Assembly (NCBI GenBank): GCA_003154775.1
Contig: PMES01000046.1
Location: forward strand, 621-40,231
DNA length: 39,611 bases
From: Acidobacteriota bacterium
GTDB lineage: Bacteria > Acidobacteriota > Terriglobia > Acidiferrales > UBA7541
Reading direction: 5' to 3'
Part shown: positions 10,029-18,450 of the stretch, piece by piece
How positions within the stretch are numbered: the stretch's first letter is position 1
Layout of the letters: the number at the start of each line of letters is the position of its first letter
Notes under the pieces: generated by a model
The model's input: only the letters and a program-made list of their open reading frames with translations
Database searches by the model: none
Told to the model about the DNA's origin: nothing
Made by a program: the position numbers and the translations under genes

Positions 10029-11432
10029 CTAGCCGGGTAAGCGTTCCGCGACCGGTTTCTCTTGAATCCATAATTTCGTGATCTCTTCCAGCGACCGGCC
10101 TTTGGTTTCGGGAATCAGCCAGCCGACCAGAATGACCGTCAACAATGCGCCCGCGCTGAAAAACCAGAAAGTGCCATCCGATCCCAAATGCTTCTGCATG
10201 ATCGGAAACAGTTGGTTCCCCAGGTACCCCACCAACCAGAGCGCGGTCGTAGCGATGGACATGCCGCGGCCGCGAACCTTTGTGGGATAAATCTCCGAGA
10301 TGATAACCCAGCAGGCCACGCCATTGCCAAACGCGTGACCCGCGACGAAGCTCATCACAAAAATCAAGACTGCCAGCCCGCTGCCGTGGACGTGATAAAA
10401 CCAGCCCACCAATGCAAACGAGACAAATTGCAGCCCCGTACCGGCCAGGATCAGGGTCTTGCGCCCGGCGCGGTCCACCAGCCACAGGGCAAAGAGGGTA
10501 AACATCAGATTGATGAGGCTGACCAGCACGGACTGGAAAAATGCGTCACTGGTCGCGGTTCCGGCGGCGCGAAAAATCTCCGGCAAAAAGGAAAACAGCG
10601 GCGTGATACCGCTGATTTGTTGCAGCGCCGCCAGCATGATGCCCAGCAGCAGCGGGCGCCGGAAGGTGGTGAAAAGTTCCGAGATGTGCCCTTCTTCACT
10701 CGCCAGCGCGCTCTCGATTTCAGCAGCTTCGAGCCGGGCAGCCTCAGCGCCGTTAATCTTGGCCAGTACGCCGATGGCCTGATCCCGCCGGCCCATTTTC
10801 ATAAGCCAGCGCGGGCTTTCGACCGCCGGCAGAATCATGATTCCGAACAGAATCGCGGGTACCGCGCCGGCAAGAAACATCCAGCGCCAGCCCGTGGAAA
10901 TGTTCCAGGCTTCGTCGCCCGTGCGTTGAATGAGCATGTTGACGAAGACGGCGGCGAGAATTCCAACCACAATCCCCAGTTGATACAAGGTCACACAGCG
11001 GCCGCGAACCCGCGTCGGAGCAATCTCCGCAATGTAGTTCGGAGAAAGCACTGACGCCGCCCCGATGCCCACGCCGCCAATCAGCCGCCAAAGAACAAAC
11101 TGATGAAGGTCCGCGGCAAAGAGTATGCCTACGGAAGAAAGCACGAAACACAGGGCGCAAAGCGCGAGACCCTTTTTCTTCCCCAGGAAATCAGCGACGC
11201 TTCCCGCCGCCGCGCAACCCGCGATGCATCCCAGCAACGCGCACCCAGCGGCCCAGCCCACGCCCGCGGCGTCCAGGTGAAACCGTTGGCTTAAGAAACC
11301 AATCGCGCCGCTAATTACGATGTTGTCGTACCCAAAGAGCAGGCCCCCGAGTGTGGAAACAGTGGCCGCGATAATGAGGGGGATACGTGAATGTGCCTTG
11401 ACCGCTTCGGCGTTTGGGTTATTTGTCGCCAC
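10029..11432 (-). CDS. Sugar porter family MFS transporter
   Basis: 467-residue inner-membrane transporter of the MFS sugar-porter (XylE-like) type. It shows the family signatures GGLLFGYD in the first helix, DFLGKKKG after helix 2, VESPRWLM before the central loop and IPETKGRSLEEI after helix 12. I place the start at GTG 11432, which overlaps the end of the mannonate dehydratase gene by 14 bases. The in-frame ATG at 11543 would add about 37 Arg-rich residues that look non-coding. Position between mannonate dehydratase and a TonB-dependent receptor indicates uptake of a hexuronate or a derived sugar across the inner membrane. The exact sugar is not determinable. Confidence 0.88.
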   Translation of the reverse strand: MATNNPNAEAVKAHSRIPLIIAATVSTLGGLLFGYDNIVISGAIGFLSQRFHLDAAGVGWAAGCALLGCIAGCAAAGSVADFLGKKKGLALCALCFVLSSVGILFAADLHQFVLWRLIGGVGIGAASVLSPNYIAEIAPTRVRGRCVTLYQLGIVVGILAAVFVNMLIQRTGDEAWNISTGWRWMFLAGAVPAILFGIMILPAVESPRWLMKMGRRDQAIGVLAKINGAEAARLEAAEIESALASEEGHISELFTTFRRPLLLGIMLAALQQISGITPLFSFLPEIFRAAGTATSDAFFQSVLVSLINLMFTLFALWLVDRAGRKTLILAGTGLQFVSFALVGWFYHVHGSGLAVLIFVMSFVAGHAFGNGVACWVIISEIYPTKVRGRGMSIATTALWLVGYLGNQLFPIMQKHLGSDGTFWFFSAGALLTVILVGWLIPETKGRSLEEITKLWIQEKPVAERLPG

Positions 11433-12588
11433 GAGTAGTGGGCTCCAGATCCGCACCGCATCGTTGAGGAGATTCGATGACCGCCTTCGCCGCCAGCATA
11501 AAACCGAGCGTGTGCGCCATTCCCGCATGCCACGGCGCTGCACAGGTCATTTGCGGGGTGTGGTCGGGAATGACCACGCCGTCGAAATTGTTACGGTGAA
11601 GAATCGCGAGGATGCGGATCATGTCCACATCGCCTTCGTCGATAAAAGTTTCGCGATAGTGCGGCACTTTCCCCACGACATTGCGGAGATGAATATAAGC
11701 GATCTTGTCTTGTTTGCTGTATTGCTCCACCGCGTCGTAAATGTCGCCTTCCGTCATTTCGGCTAGCGTTCCCACACAGAGTTCCAGGGCGTTACTGCGG
11801 CTTGGAGCCAGGTCGATCAACCTTTGATACATGTGAGGTTGGTAGACCAGGCGCGGCTGCTGGCGCATTGTCGGCATGGGAGGATCGTCAGGATGGGCGG
11901 CGAGCTGCACTCCCGACTGCTCGGCCACGGGAATGACATCTTCGAGAAATCTCTGCAGTCGCCGCCAGAGTTCTTCATGGGAAATCGCGGGCAAGTTGCC
12001 GGCGGGTGCGTTGCGGTCGTACACCATATTCCAGACCGTCCCATTCGGGACCGGCACCTCTTCGACGGGACCGTCCATCCCCACGGTGACGGCATTGCCG
12101 CGCCCCAGAGGGACGCTCACACGGCCGCATACGCCCGCCAAACTGAAGTTGTAACCGAGTACCGGGATGCCGGCTTCGCCAAGCCGGCGAATGATGCTCT
12201 TCACCTTCTCGATCTGTTGCGGACGTTGGGGACCATCGAGCAGAATATCGTGCCAGTGCGCCGGGTCGATATTCTCAATCGCGGCGAGGATCAGCCCCGC
12301 TTCCTCAATCTCCGCGCGAAGGGTCCTGAGTTCCTTTACCGTCCAAAGTTCATTCGGATTTCCTGCAAATCCCCAAGGTTCGTATTTTGAGCCGGTGGGC
12401 TGATTGTTGCGCGGGTTGCAAGGGCCCTGGCTGAAATAATCCACCAGATGGACGACGACGTGAGTACAGCCAGCCTGGCGCGCGAAATCGTAATAGTCGC
12501 GCGTCAGCATGTGACGGTAGAGGCCGAGGCCAATCTTCATAGGCGGCTTCCAATCCCCGCGCCATAATCCGGACTGAGGACTCTCCAT
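11419..12588 (-). CDS. uxuA: Mannonate dehydratase
   Basis: 389-residue TIM-barrel enzyme of the UxuA family, which dehydrates D-mannonate to 2-keto-3-deoxygluconate (KDG). The metal and active-site positions of the family are all visible: H232 in AAHPDDPP, C271 in LELCVGT, H300 in YIHLRNV and D342 in IPDHTPQ. ATG 12588 is three bases after the stop of the RraA-like gene. An alternative start at 12540 (MKIGLGLYRH) begins right at the conserved barrel and has a GGAAG sequence upstream, so the first 16 residues are uncertain. Length is close to that of E. coli UxuA. It feeds KDG to the divergent kinase at 14253. Confidence 0.9.
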   Translation of the reverse strand: MESPQSGLWRGDWKPPMKIGLGLYRHMLTRDYYDFARQAGCTHVVVHLVDYFSQGPCNPRNNQPTGSKYEPWGFAGNPNELWTVKELRTLRAEIEEAGLILAAIENIDPAHWHDILLDGPQRPQQIEKVKSIIRRLGEAGIPVLGYNFSLAGVCGRVSVPLGRGNAVTVGMDGPVEEVPVPNGTVWNMVYDRNAPAGNLPAISHEELWRRLQRFLEDVIPVAEQSGVQLAAHPDDPPMPTMRQQPRLVYQPHMYQRLIDLAPSRSNALELCVGTLAEMTEGDIYDAVEQYSKQDKIAYIHLRNVVGKVPHYRETFIDEGDVDMIRILAILHRNNFDGVVIPDHTPQMTCAAPWHAGMAHTLGFMLAAKAVIESPQRCGADLEPTTRGDK

Positions 12589-12591
12589 TTT

Positions 12592-13293
12592 TTACATGAT
12601 TCCATATTTCTCGAACGCTTCGACCGCGCTGCTTCCTTCCTCGATGGCCTTCCTTACCAGCTTTTCGCCGCGAGCCTTTTCGAGCGCCCGAGTGAAAACC
12701 TCGGTTTCAGCCTCGGCGGGAACCAACAGGACCCCATCCACGTCGCCGAAAAGAACATCTCCGGGACGCACGCGCACCGTTCCAATCTCAACGGGAATGC
12801 GGAAGTCGACCACTTTGTAGCGCGGGGCCGAGTCTTGTCCATAAGAGCCAAAACCGAATGTAGGAAAGCTCATGTTCAGAATGGCCTTGGTATCTCTCAC
12901 ATAGCCATTCAACACCGCCCCCCGGCTGCCGAGTTTCCGTGCTCGCGTGCTCATTAATTCACCCCACAGCGCGTTTCGGGGCGAGGAGCCCGTGTTGACG
13001 TACACTTCGTTACTCCGAAGGTCGTCGAGCGCTTCCAGCATCAGGCCAAACGATTTGTCCATTAACTTGTTGGCGCTGCCGGAGATTTTTTCGGCAAACA
13101 CATCCACCGAGAGAACCGGCATGGCGCGGCCGATCACCACCATATCCTGCCGAAGAGGCTGGATCCGCGGCGGCAAGAACTGGTGCTGAAGATCCAACTT
13201 GTCCATCACATCGCCCACGACACAGGTGAACAGCTCGCGTTGCACGATGGCGAAGAGTTCGTCGTCGGACTTCCAAAACCTCGCCGCACTCAT
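12592..13293 (-). CDS. RraA-family protein (aldolase/decarboxylase-like)
   Basis: 233-residue member of the RraA / 4-hydroxy-4-methyl-2-oxoglutarate aldolase family. Recognisable blocks are GSRGAVLNGYVRD and the C-terminal VRPGDVLFGDVDGVLLVP. Some RraA-fold proteins inhibit RNase E, while others are metal-dependent keto-acid aldolases or oxaloacetate decarboxylases. Its place between KDPG aldolase and mannonate dehydratase favours an enzymatic role on a keto-acid. Its ATG overlaps the stop of the aldolase gene by four bases (ATGA), indicating coupled translation. The substrate is unknown. Confidence 0.85.
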   Translation of the reverse strand: MSAARFWKSDDELFAIVQRELFTCVVGDVMDKLDLQHQFLPPRIQPLRQDMVVIGRAMPVLSVDVFAEKISGSANKLMDKSFGLMLEALDDLRSNEVYVNTGSSPRNALWGELMSTRARKLGSRGAVLNGYVRDTKAILNMSFPTFGFGSYGQDSAPRYKVVDFRIPVEIGTVRVRPGDVLFGDVDGVLLVPAEAETEVFTRALEKARGEKLVRKAIEEGSSAVEAFEKYGIM

Positions 13294-13937
13294 CGGGCGC
13301 GCGCCTCTTTTATTTTTTCCGTGATGGCCCGGGCAAGTTGCGTAATTGACGCGAAATCACCGGTTTTTGCTCCCGCCGTGAGGTTGCCCCCAATCGCAAC
13401 GGCAACCGCACCGGCGCGGATCCAGTCGGCAACATTTTCCAGGCTTACGCCACCGGTGGGCATCAACGATGCTTGGGGGAGTGGAGCTCTTACCGCCTTG
13501 ACGAATGCCGGCCCGAGGATTTCGCCGGGAAATACCTTCACGATGTCCGCGCCGCACTCCATGGCCTCGACCACTTCGCGCAACGTCCCAGCCCCCGGCA
13601 TGTAGGGTATTTGATAGCGATTGCAGAGGCGCGCGGTATCCGGGTTGAGCGAAGGGCTGATCACATATTGCGCGCCCGCGAGAATGGCGATGCGCGCCGT
13701 TTCCGGATCGAGCACCGTGCCCGCGCCCACCAAAATTTGGCCTGAGAATTTTTTCGCCAGATGCTCGATCACCCCTGTCGCTCCCGGCACGGTGAAGGTG
13801 ATTTCCATGGCAGCAACGCCCCCAAGAGCGCAGGCCTCGGCGATGCCCGCGGCCTGGTCAGGACTGTCCGCACGGATCACGCAGACCAGACCGGAAGCGA
13901 CAATTTTCCCCAAAACTTCTAATTTTTTAATCGGCAT
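13290..13937 (-). CDS. eda: KDPG / KHG aldolase
   Basis: 215-residue class I aldolase that splits 2-keto-3-deoxy-6-phosphogluconate into pyruvate and glyceraldehyde-3-phosphate. The Schiff-base lysine is K134 in DIVKVFPGE. The general base is E45 in MEITFTVPG, and the phosphate-binding MPTGG lies at 159-163. Start ATG 13937 has a GGAGGA sequence about ten bases upstream; the in-frame ATG ten codons earlier is less likely. It is the first gene of the minus-strand operon eda, rraA-like, uxuA, MFS, receptor, and is divergent from the KDG kinase that makes its substrate. Confidence 0.93.
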   Translation of the reverse strand: MPIKKLEVLGKIVASGLVCVIRADSPDQAAGIAEACALGGVAAMEITFTVPGATGVIEHLAKKFSGQILVGAGTVLDPETARIAILAGAQYVISPSLNPDTARLCNRYQIPYMPGAGTLREVVEAMECGADIVKVFPGEILGPAFVKAVRAPLPQASLMPTGGVSLENVADWIRAGAVAVAIGGNLTAGAKTGDFASITQLARAITEKIKEARAR

Positions 13938-14252
13938 AAAACTCAATTCCTCCGCTTGGCCCCGCAACTTACGAGTTCCTTCGAGGTTTAGCCTACCGCA
14001 TCACCGCCATGGGATGCACGCGCTCTCATTCAAAAAATGGTTCGCCTGGAGAAAGACTCAAACATCGCATATTATGGCGAGCGTGCAGTTGTGAACCGGC
14101 GCGGGTATTCCCCTTTGGCGCAAGGCGAAGAACGTAGAGTAGTAGATGTTAGCAATTTGTTCGCTGGCGAAGTTGTGGGCTTGGTGAATTTCAGCTTGCA
14201 GACAATCGCCGAGGGGAAATAGCCGCCAGGTGGAAGCGTCACGAGGGAACTC
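13938..14252. other. Divergent intergenic region between eda and KDG kinase
   Basis: 315 bases between the divergently transcribed aldolase operon and KDG kinase. A 61-codon open frame (14037-14222) has no recognisable features and I do not call it. No perfect long palindrome or riboswitch fold was recognised. No GntR- or LacI-type regulator gene is present in the window, so regulation of the divergon is unknown. One weak promoter candidate is listed separately. Confidence 0.6.
14047..14075 (+). promoter_or_regulatory. Candidate promoter for KDG kinase
   Basis: A TGGAGA hexamer (four of six matches to TTGACA) is separated by 17 bases from TATTAT (five of six matches to TATAAT). It would give a leader of about 170 bases before the kinase start. 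This is a pattern match only. Confidence 0.3.
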
Positions 14253-15293
14253 ATGGAAAAACCAATGACTACCGTAACGTTTGGCGAAGTGATGCTGCGC
14301 CTGACACCGCCCGGCTTCGAGCGTTTTCTGCAAAGCGCACAGTTTGCGGCCACCTTCGGCGGGGCTGAGGCGAATGTCGCAGTGGCTCTCGCTGGCTGGG
14401 GTTTGCCTTCTGCCTTCGTCACCGTTCTTCCCGACAAGAATGCACTGGCGGATGCCGTGATAGGAGAGTTGCGGCGCTTTGGAGTGGATACTTCCCGGAT
14501 TGTGCGCGGCAAGGGGCGCCTGGGAATTTATTTTGTGGAAACGGGCGCAAATCAGCGTCCCTCAAAAGTCATCTATGATCGCGAATTCAGCGCCATCGCT
14601 ATAGCCAAGCCGGGAGAGGTTCGTTGGGACAACGTATTGCAAGGGGCCAGTTGGTTTCACATTACGGGCATCACGCCCGCGATCAGCGAGCCGGCGGCTG
14701 CCCTGGCGCTCGAGTCGGTGCAGAAGGCGCGGGAGAGACGGATTACGGTGTCTTGCGACCTTAATTTTCGCAAGAACCTCTGGAAGTGGGGGAAGCCCGC
14801 CGCGGCGGTGATGCGTGAAATGCTCAAGCATGCGGACATCGCCATAGCCAACGAAGAAGATGTGCAAATGGCCCTGGGCATCAAGGTGGATGTGGATGTC
14901 ACGTCCGGCAAACTCGATCAAGCCCAGTACGAAGCGCTGACGGGTCGAGTGCTTTCCGAATTCCCGAATCTCAAGGCCATTGCCATCACTTTGCGGGAAT
15001 CCAAAAGCGCTTCCCACAATGGCTGGTCAGCGTGCCTGAATGATCGAGAAAAATTCATGGTGAGCCGCGCGTACGAGATCACTCATATTGTGGACCGTGT
15101 TGGCTCGGGAGATAGCTTCGCCGCCGGGCTCATTTACGGCTTGCAAAAGCTGCCCACCCACCAAGATGCGCTTGAATTTGCGGTTGCGGCGAGTTGTCTG
15201 AAGCATTCCATTACAGGGGACTTTCACCGTTGCAGCGTCGAGGAGGTCGAGGCCCTGCTCAAAGGCGGGGGCTCGGGAAGAGTGCAGCGATAG
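14253..15293 (+). CDS. kdgK: 2-keto-3-deoxygluconate kinase (PfkB family)
   Basis: 346-residue PfkB/ribokinase-family sugar kinase that phosphorylates KDG to KDPG. Evidence is the N-terminal [16 protein letters not shown] block typical of KDG kinases, the substrate-binding FGGAEANVA (35-43), and the C-terminal ATP/anion-hole signature [12 protein letters not shown] (281-292) with catalytic base D287. ATG 14253 has GAGG about eleven bases upstream; a second in-frame Met is four codons later. It is divergent from the eda-uxuA operon and completes the route mannonate to KDG to KDPG to pyruvate and triose phosphate. Confidence 0.92.
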   Translation: MEKPMTTVTFGEVMLRLTPPGFERFLQSAQFAATFGGAEANVAVALAGWGLPSAFVTVLPDKNALADAVIGELRRFGVDTSRIVRGKGRLGIYFVETGANQRPSKVIYDREFSAIAIAKPGEVRWDNVLQGASWFHITGITPAISEPAAALALESVQKARERRITVSCDLNFRKNLWKWGKPAAAVMREMLKHADIAIANEEDVQMALGIKVDVDVTSGKLDQAQYEALTGRVLSEFPNLKAIAITLRESKSASHNGWSACLNDREKFMVSRAYEITHIVDRVGSGDSFAAGLIYGLQKLPTHQDALEFAVAASCLKHSITGDFHRCSVEEVEALLKGGGSGRVQR

Positions 15294-15377
15294 TCCTCGT
15301 TCGGGAGAGCCATCGAGCCATTTTCAGATTAGTGGACTATTTGTGCAGGAATCTCTAAACGCCATCGGGAGCAGGTT

Positions 15378-16412
15378 TTACTCTTGTCGTATTTTCCCGT
15401 CGGCCGTCAAGCGTTCCAAATAGCGCCGTGCGGTCACAGCTTCCAGGCCCTCACTGTGGTTCTTCAGCAGTTCTCGCAATACCGTTGCGGAGTCCTCGTA
15501 CCGCCCCACGGCCGCGAGCGCCTGGGCAACCAGCAAAGCAACGTGCGGCACCTGCCCATTGGACTCTGCCTGCGCCTGCTGTGAAGCCTTCAGGGCCTCT
15601 TCATACCGTGCGCTGTGGTAATACGACTGCGCCAGTGACCAATGCGTCTCCCATCCGCTGGCCGCGTCCAGTTGCATGGACTTTTCGAGTGGCGGAATAG
15701 CCTCCGCGTATTTCTTCTGATTGCACAGCGCCATTCCCAATGCCGCTAAAGCGCGCGCGCTGTTCGGATCCATCTGCGCGGCTTTCTCCAGAACGCTTTG
15801 CGCCTTCGTCCACTCGTGCTTTTTCAGATCCAACAGACCCTGCATGTAAAGCACGTTCGGATTATTGGGAGCGAGTTTCATGGCCTGGTCCAGGGCCTTC
15901 TCCGCCTCGTCCAGCTTGTCGTCTCTCAGAGCCTGCATTCCCTTGGACATGGCTTCTTCCGCCTTAGGAGCGAGTATGGGATTCCCCGCTGCCCCAGGGG
16001 TAAGACTCGAAGATGTCTCCCGCTGCAGGTTTATCTCCACATCAAACCTATCCGGCTCGGAAATCTCCAAGTCGCTTTGGCCGGGCTCGTATCCTGCCGC
16101 TTCCACAACGACGGTAAACTTGCCTAGGTTGCTCTTGGTGAAGGAGATTCGCCCATCTGATGTCGATCCCTCGTCGCACGGGGTGCCATTCCAATAGAGT
16201 TTCACGATCGCGGGCACGGAGAGGAACGCTCCGGAACTATCGCGTATGGACACGTCGATTTCTACTTGGAAACCGAGATGCCTAGTCGCCCCGCTTGAAT
16301 GGGTCTGGCACGAAGGTGCAAGTGGGCAGAAAAAATTACCAAGCAGGATCGGCAGTAGAACCGCCCCGATTCGCAGCAGCATGCGTTGGCTCGGCTGGTG
16401 CATACGTGCCAT
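15378..16412 (-). CDS. Secreted TPR protein with carboxypeptidase-regulatory-like domain
   Basis: 344-residue exported protein. The N-terminal hydrophobic segment (about 10-28) is followed by a Cys-containing region (LAPSC), so it could be a signal peptide or a poorly matching lipoprotein signal. A beta-rich carboxypeptidase-regulatory-like domain covers about 45-130 (VVVEAAGYEPGQ). Several tetratricopeptide repeats follow from about 150 to 335 (for example AEKALDQAMKLAPNNPNVLY and ARALAALGMALCNQKKYAEA). This suggests a protein-interaction scaffold in the periplasm or at the cell surface. No partner is evident from the neighbours, and the start could equally be three codons later. Confidence 0.8.
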   Translation of the reverse strand: MARMHQPSQRMLLRIGAVLLPILLGNFFCPLAPSCQTHSSGATRHLGFQVEIDVSIRDSSGAFLSVPAIVKLYWNGTPCDEGSTSDGRISFTKSNLGKFTVVVEAAGYEPGQSDLEISEPDRFDVEINLQRETSSSLTPGAAGNPILAPKAEEAMSKGMQALRDDKLDEAEKALDQAMKLAPNNPNVLYMQGLLDLKKHEWTKAQSVLEKAAQMDPNSARALAALGMALCNQKKYAEAIPPLEKSMQLDAASGWETHWSLAQSYYHSARYEEALKASQQAQAESNGQVPHVALLVAQALAAVGRYEDSATVLRELLKNHSEGLEAVTARRYLERLTADGKIRQE

Positions 16413-16771
16413 GAAAAACTACCCGAAGCCTGGCCCTCCTAATCTGGGGGGCAAAGTGTTGTCTCGCTTTGGGACCAGGCTATTGGATCTGCCTCGATAC
16501 TACGCCTTCGAGCGTGAGGTGGCCGGGAAATTATCCTCCGCCCCGGTGCGGATGCGGGGGCCTGATGAGCGGCGCGTCGTTTTCGGCGAGAGGAATCGAA
16601 AAGCCGTGAAATTCCCCAGGCGCGGAACCCGCACCGGGGCACCCGAACACCCAAGCATCCCACGAGAAGTTCTGGAGCGTCTGATGTAGGTATGGAAGTG
16701 CGCTGCACTCACGGGTATATTCTGAGGGTCGGCAAGCGAACTGAGTTTCTGCGACTGCGGACGAATCTCCG
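16413..16771. other. Intergenic region with a dispersed repeat copy
   Basis: 359 bases between two divergent genes. The stretch 16545-16655 is a copy of a dispersed repeat (listed separately). Open frames here lack homology signals and Shine-Dalgarno sequences, so I call no gene. Confidence 0.6.
16545..16655. repeat. Dispersed intergenic repeat, family A, copy 1
   Basis: Shares ordered blocks with 19058-19193: GGTGCGGA, then GGGCCTGATG, GCGGCGCGTC, GCCGTGAAA, CGCGGAACCCGC and ACCCAAG. Copy 1 lacks the hairpin tail seen at the other two copies. All three copies are intergenic. Confidence 0.7.
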
Positions 16772-17314
16772 ATGAAGAAGTACATCCTTCTTGCCTATGT
16801 GCTATTGGCTCTGGGAGTGGGCCGTGTGGCCGCCCAAAGCCCAAACTACGGTTTTGACAGGGATGCTGATTTCTCTAAATACAAAACGTATAAGTGGGTG
16901 AGTATCGAGAGCGCGCAACACTTGGATGAGCTGACCGCGGACCAGCTCATGGGCACGCTGGAGATGGAACTTGCCAAGAAGGGCCTGACAAAGTCGCCTT
17001 CGGACAAGGTGGATCTCTATATTGGTTATCAGATCGCTCGCGCCAACGAGAAGCAGTTGAACCACTATGACATTGGTGCGGCGTACGGGTCGGCAGCGGG
17101 AGCAACTACGGGAACGGCAGGGGAGACGACAACTATCGTTCATTCCGGGCAGTTGGTTCTGTACATCTATGATTCGGCAAGAAACCAGTTAGTATGGTGG
17201 GGCGTGTTGCCCAATGCGATCGACGCGGACGCCAATCCAGATAAGAAACAGAAGCACCTGGACAAGGCCATTGAGAAACTATTGAAAGACTACCCGCCAC
17301 GGAAGAAGCCGTAG
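16772..17314 (+). CDS. DUF4136-type exported protein
   Basis: 180-residue protein with a signal peptide (residues 1-22, ending GRVAAQ) and the layout of the DUF4136 family: FDRDADFSKYKTYKW near the mature N-terminus, a central variable segment, a GQLVLYIYDSARNQLVWWGV block, and a C-terminal helix with IEKLLKDYPPRKK. These proteins are usually periplasmic or lipoproteins of unknown function. This one has no lipobox Cys. A strong Shine-Dalgarno sequence is not evident. Nothing in the neighbours points to a role. Confidence 0.82.
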   Translation: MKKYILLAYVLLALGVGRVAAQSPNYGFDRDADFSKYKTYKWVSIESAQHLDELTADQLMGTLEMELAKKGLTKSPSDKVDLYIGYQIARANEKQLNHYDIGAAYGSAAGATTGTAGETTTIVHSGQLVLYIYDSARNQLVWWGVLPNAIDADANPDKKQKHLDKAIEKLLKDYPPRKKP

Positions 17315-17474
17315 CGAATGGCAATTCCGATGGACTTGGATAAGCGTCCGTCAGGCTAGCGGCATTTCAATTGGCAGAGTTCGTGACGCATGGTAATTCC
17401 AGCGCAATCTTGAAATCCTGTAATGCCTCGTTTTGTCCCTTGTTCAGGCGGAAGGCTAAACCGCCAGCGCCTCC

Positions 17475-17527
17475 GGGACACCCGCAAACCCAAGAGCCCA
17501 CCCTCAAAAATCGAGGATGGGGCACCC
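17475..17527. repeat. Dispersed intergenic repeat, family A, copy 3 (tail only)
   Basis: A 53-base fragment matching the right end of the copy at 19058-19193. It includes ACCCAAGAGCCCACCCTC and the imperfect hairpin CCACCCTC / GAGGATGGGG with an A-rich loop. It lies just downstream of the stop of the PEP-CTERM gene, where such a hairpin could also act on transcript ends. Confidence 0.7.
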
Positions 17528-17544
17528 AGAATTGTCCTGGAGTT

Positions 17545-18450
17545 TCATGCCCGGGCCATCTGCCGGAATTTCCAGAAGAGAAGAAGGACTGCGGCGCCAG
17601 CGATCAACAGCACGAGAGAGGCTGGCTCGGGCGTGGCTACCACTGGCGGAGGATCAGGCGGTGTTAAAGGTCCGGGCGATGGCGAAGGAGATCGTCCTGG
17701 CGAAGAACCGCAACAAGGAAAAGGGAAAAATGGAAGCAGGCCAGGGTCTGTCCCACCGGGAGCGCCGGGCCCAGGTAGCAAAGGCGTGGACCCATCAGAC
17801 CAGATTGGTCCCGGCAAGGGAGAGTCGGTTGTTTCCGGGATGAGTGGTGCAACCGGATGGTCCAAAACTTCTTTCCCCGGCTCGGAAGGCGAAGTGGGTA
17901 CGGCGGGAGTTTCGGAGATGCGATTCCCGCAACGCGCACGCGCAAGGTGCTTGCCGTCGGTGAAAAGCGTTTCGCCGGCTTGAAGGGTTACTTTCTTGCG
18001 TGTCCAGTAGATGCGATCCGCCAGGCGATAAGAAACATAAACGTGCCGCGTGTGCGCCAAGCGAACGATGCGGGCGGACTTTGTCTGGAAGTCCGAGTAA
18101 TGCTTGGCAGCGACGGGGTCCTGGTGCAAAGCGGCCTGGAGTTCTTTGGCGCTGGCGACGCCGCCGGGAATAACCGAGTAGGCATAAACGGGACGGTCCG
18201 CGGAGAGTGCTGCGGGTGCAGAGAAGCCGGCATCGTTCCAATTCCAGTAGAAAGGCAAAGAGGAGGAATCGGCTGAAAGATTGGACTGGGAGTTATCCGA
18301 AGACGAGGGGTGGAAGTGGGTCCAGGACAGAAGAATAAGGACGCTCAGTAGTCCTAATACCAGGAGCGCGGCTGCTGTTCGTTTCTTCTGGATTTTGTTT
18401 GGTTTTGCATTGCGAATGTGGCCCGCAGCCATCTGGAAAAGGGTGAACAA
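17545..18450 (-). CDS. PEP-CTERM sorting-signal protein
   Basis: 301-residue exported protein with no recognised catalytic domain. The N-terminus has a hydrophobic segment (about 24-42) after a basic stretch. The middle (about 65-185) is globular, and the region around 185-270 is very rich in Pro, Gly and Ser. The C-terminus is a textbook PEP-CTERM signal: PEP at 274-276, a hydrophobic helix, then a basic tail (WKFRQMARA). By family knowledge this targets the protein to an exosortase (EpsH-type) that cleaves and anchors or releases it, often with exopolysaccharide. No exosortase lies in this window. The start could be six codons later (18432). Confidence 0.75.
   Translation of the reverse strand: MFTLFQMAAGHIRNAKPNKIQKKRTAAALLVLGLLSVLILLSWTHFHPSSSDNSQSNLSADSSSLPFYWNWNDAGFSAPAALSADRPVYAYSVIPGGVASAKELQAALHQDPVAAKHYSDFQTKSARIVRLAHTRHVYVSYRLADRIYWTRKKVTLQAGETLFTDGKHLARARCGNRISETPAVPTSPSEPGKEVLDHPVAPLIPETTDSPLPGPIWSDGSTPLLPGPGAPGGTDPGLLPFFPFPCCGSSPGRSPSPSPGPLTPPDPPPVVATPEPASLVLLIAGAAVLLLFWKFRQMARA

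Noticed and set aside
9988-10485. N-terminal extension of the second receptor
   Set aside because: It runs through the sugar-porter gene in another frame and would bury the signal peptide. The ATG at 9987 is preferred.
14037-14222. 61-codon frame upstream of KDG kinase
   Set aside because: No ribosome site and no recognisable features; it lies in the divergent promoter region.
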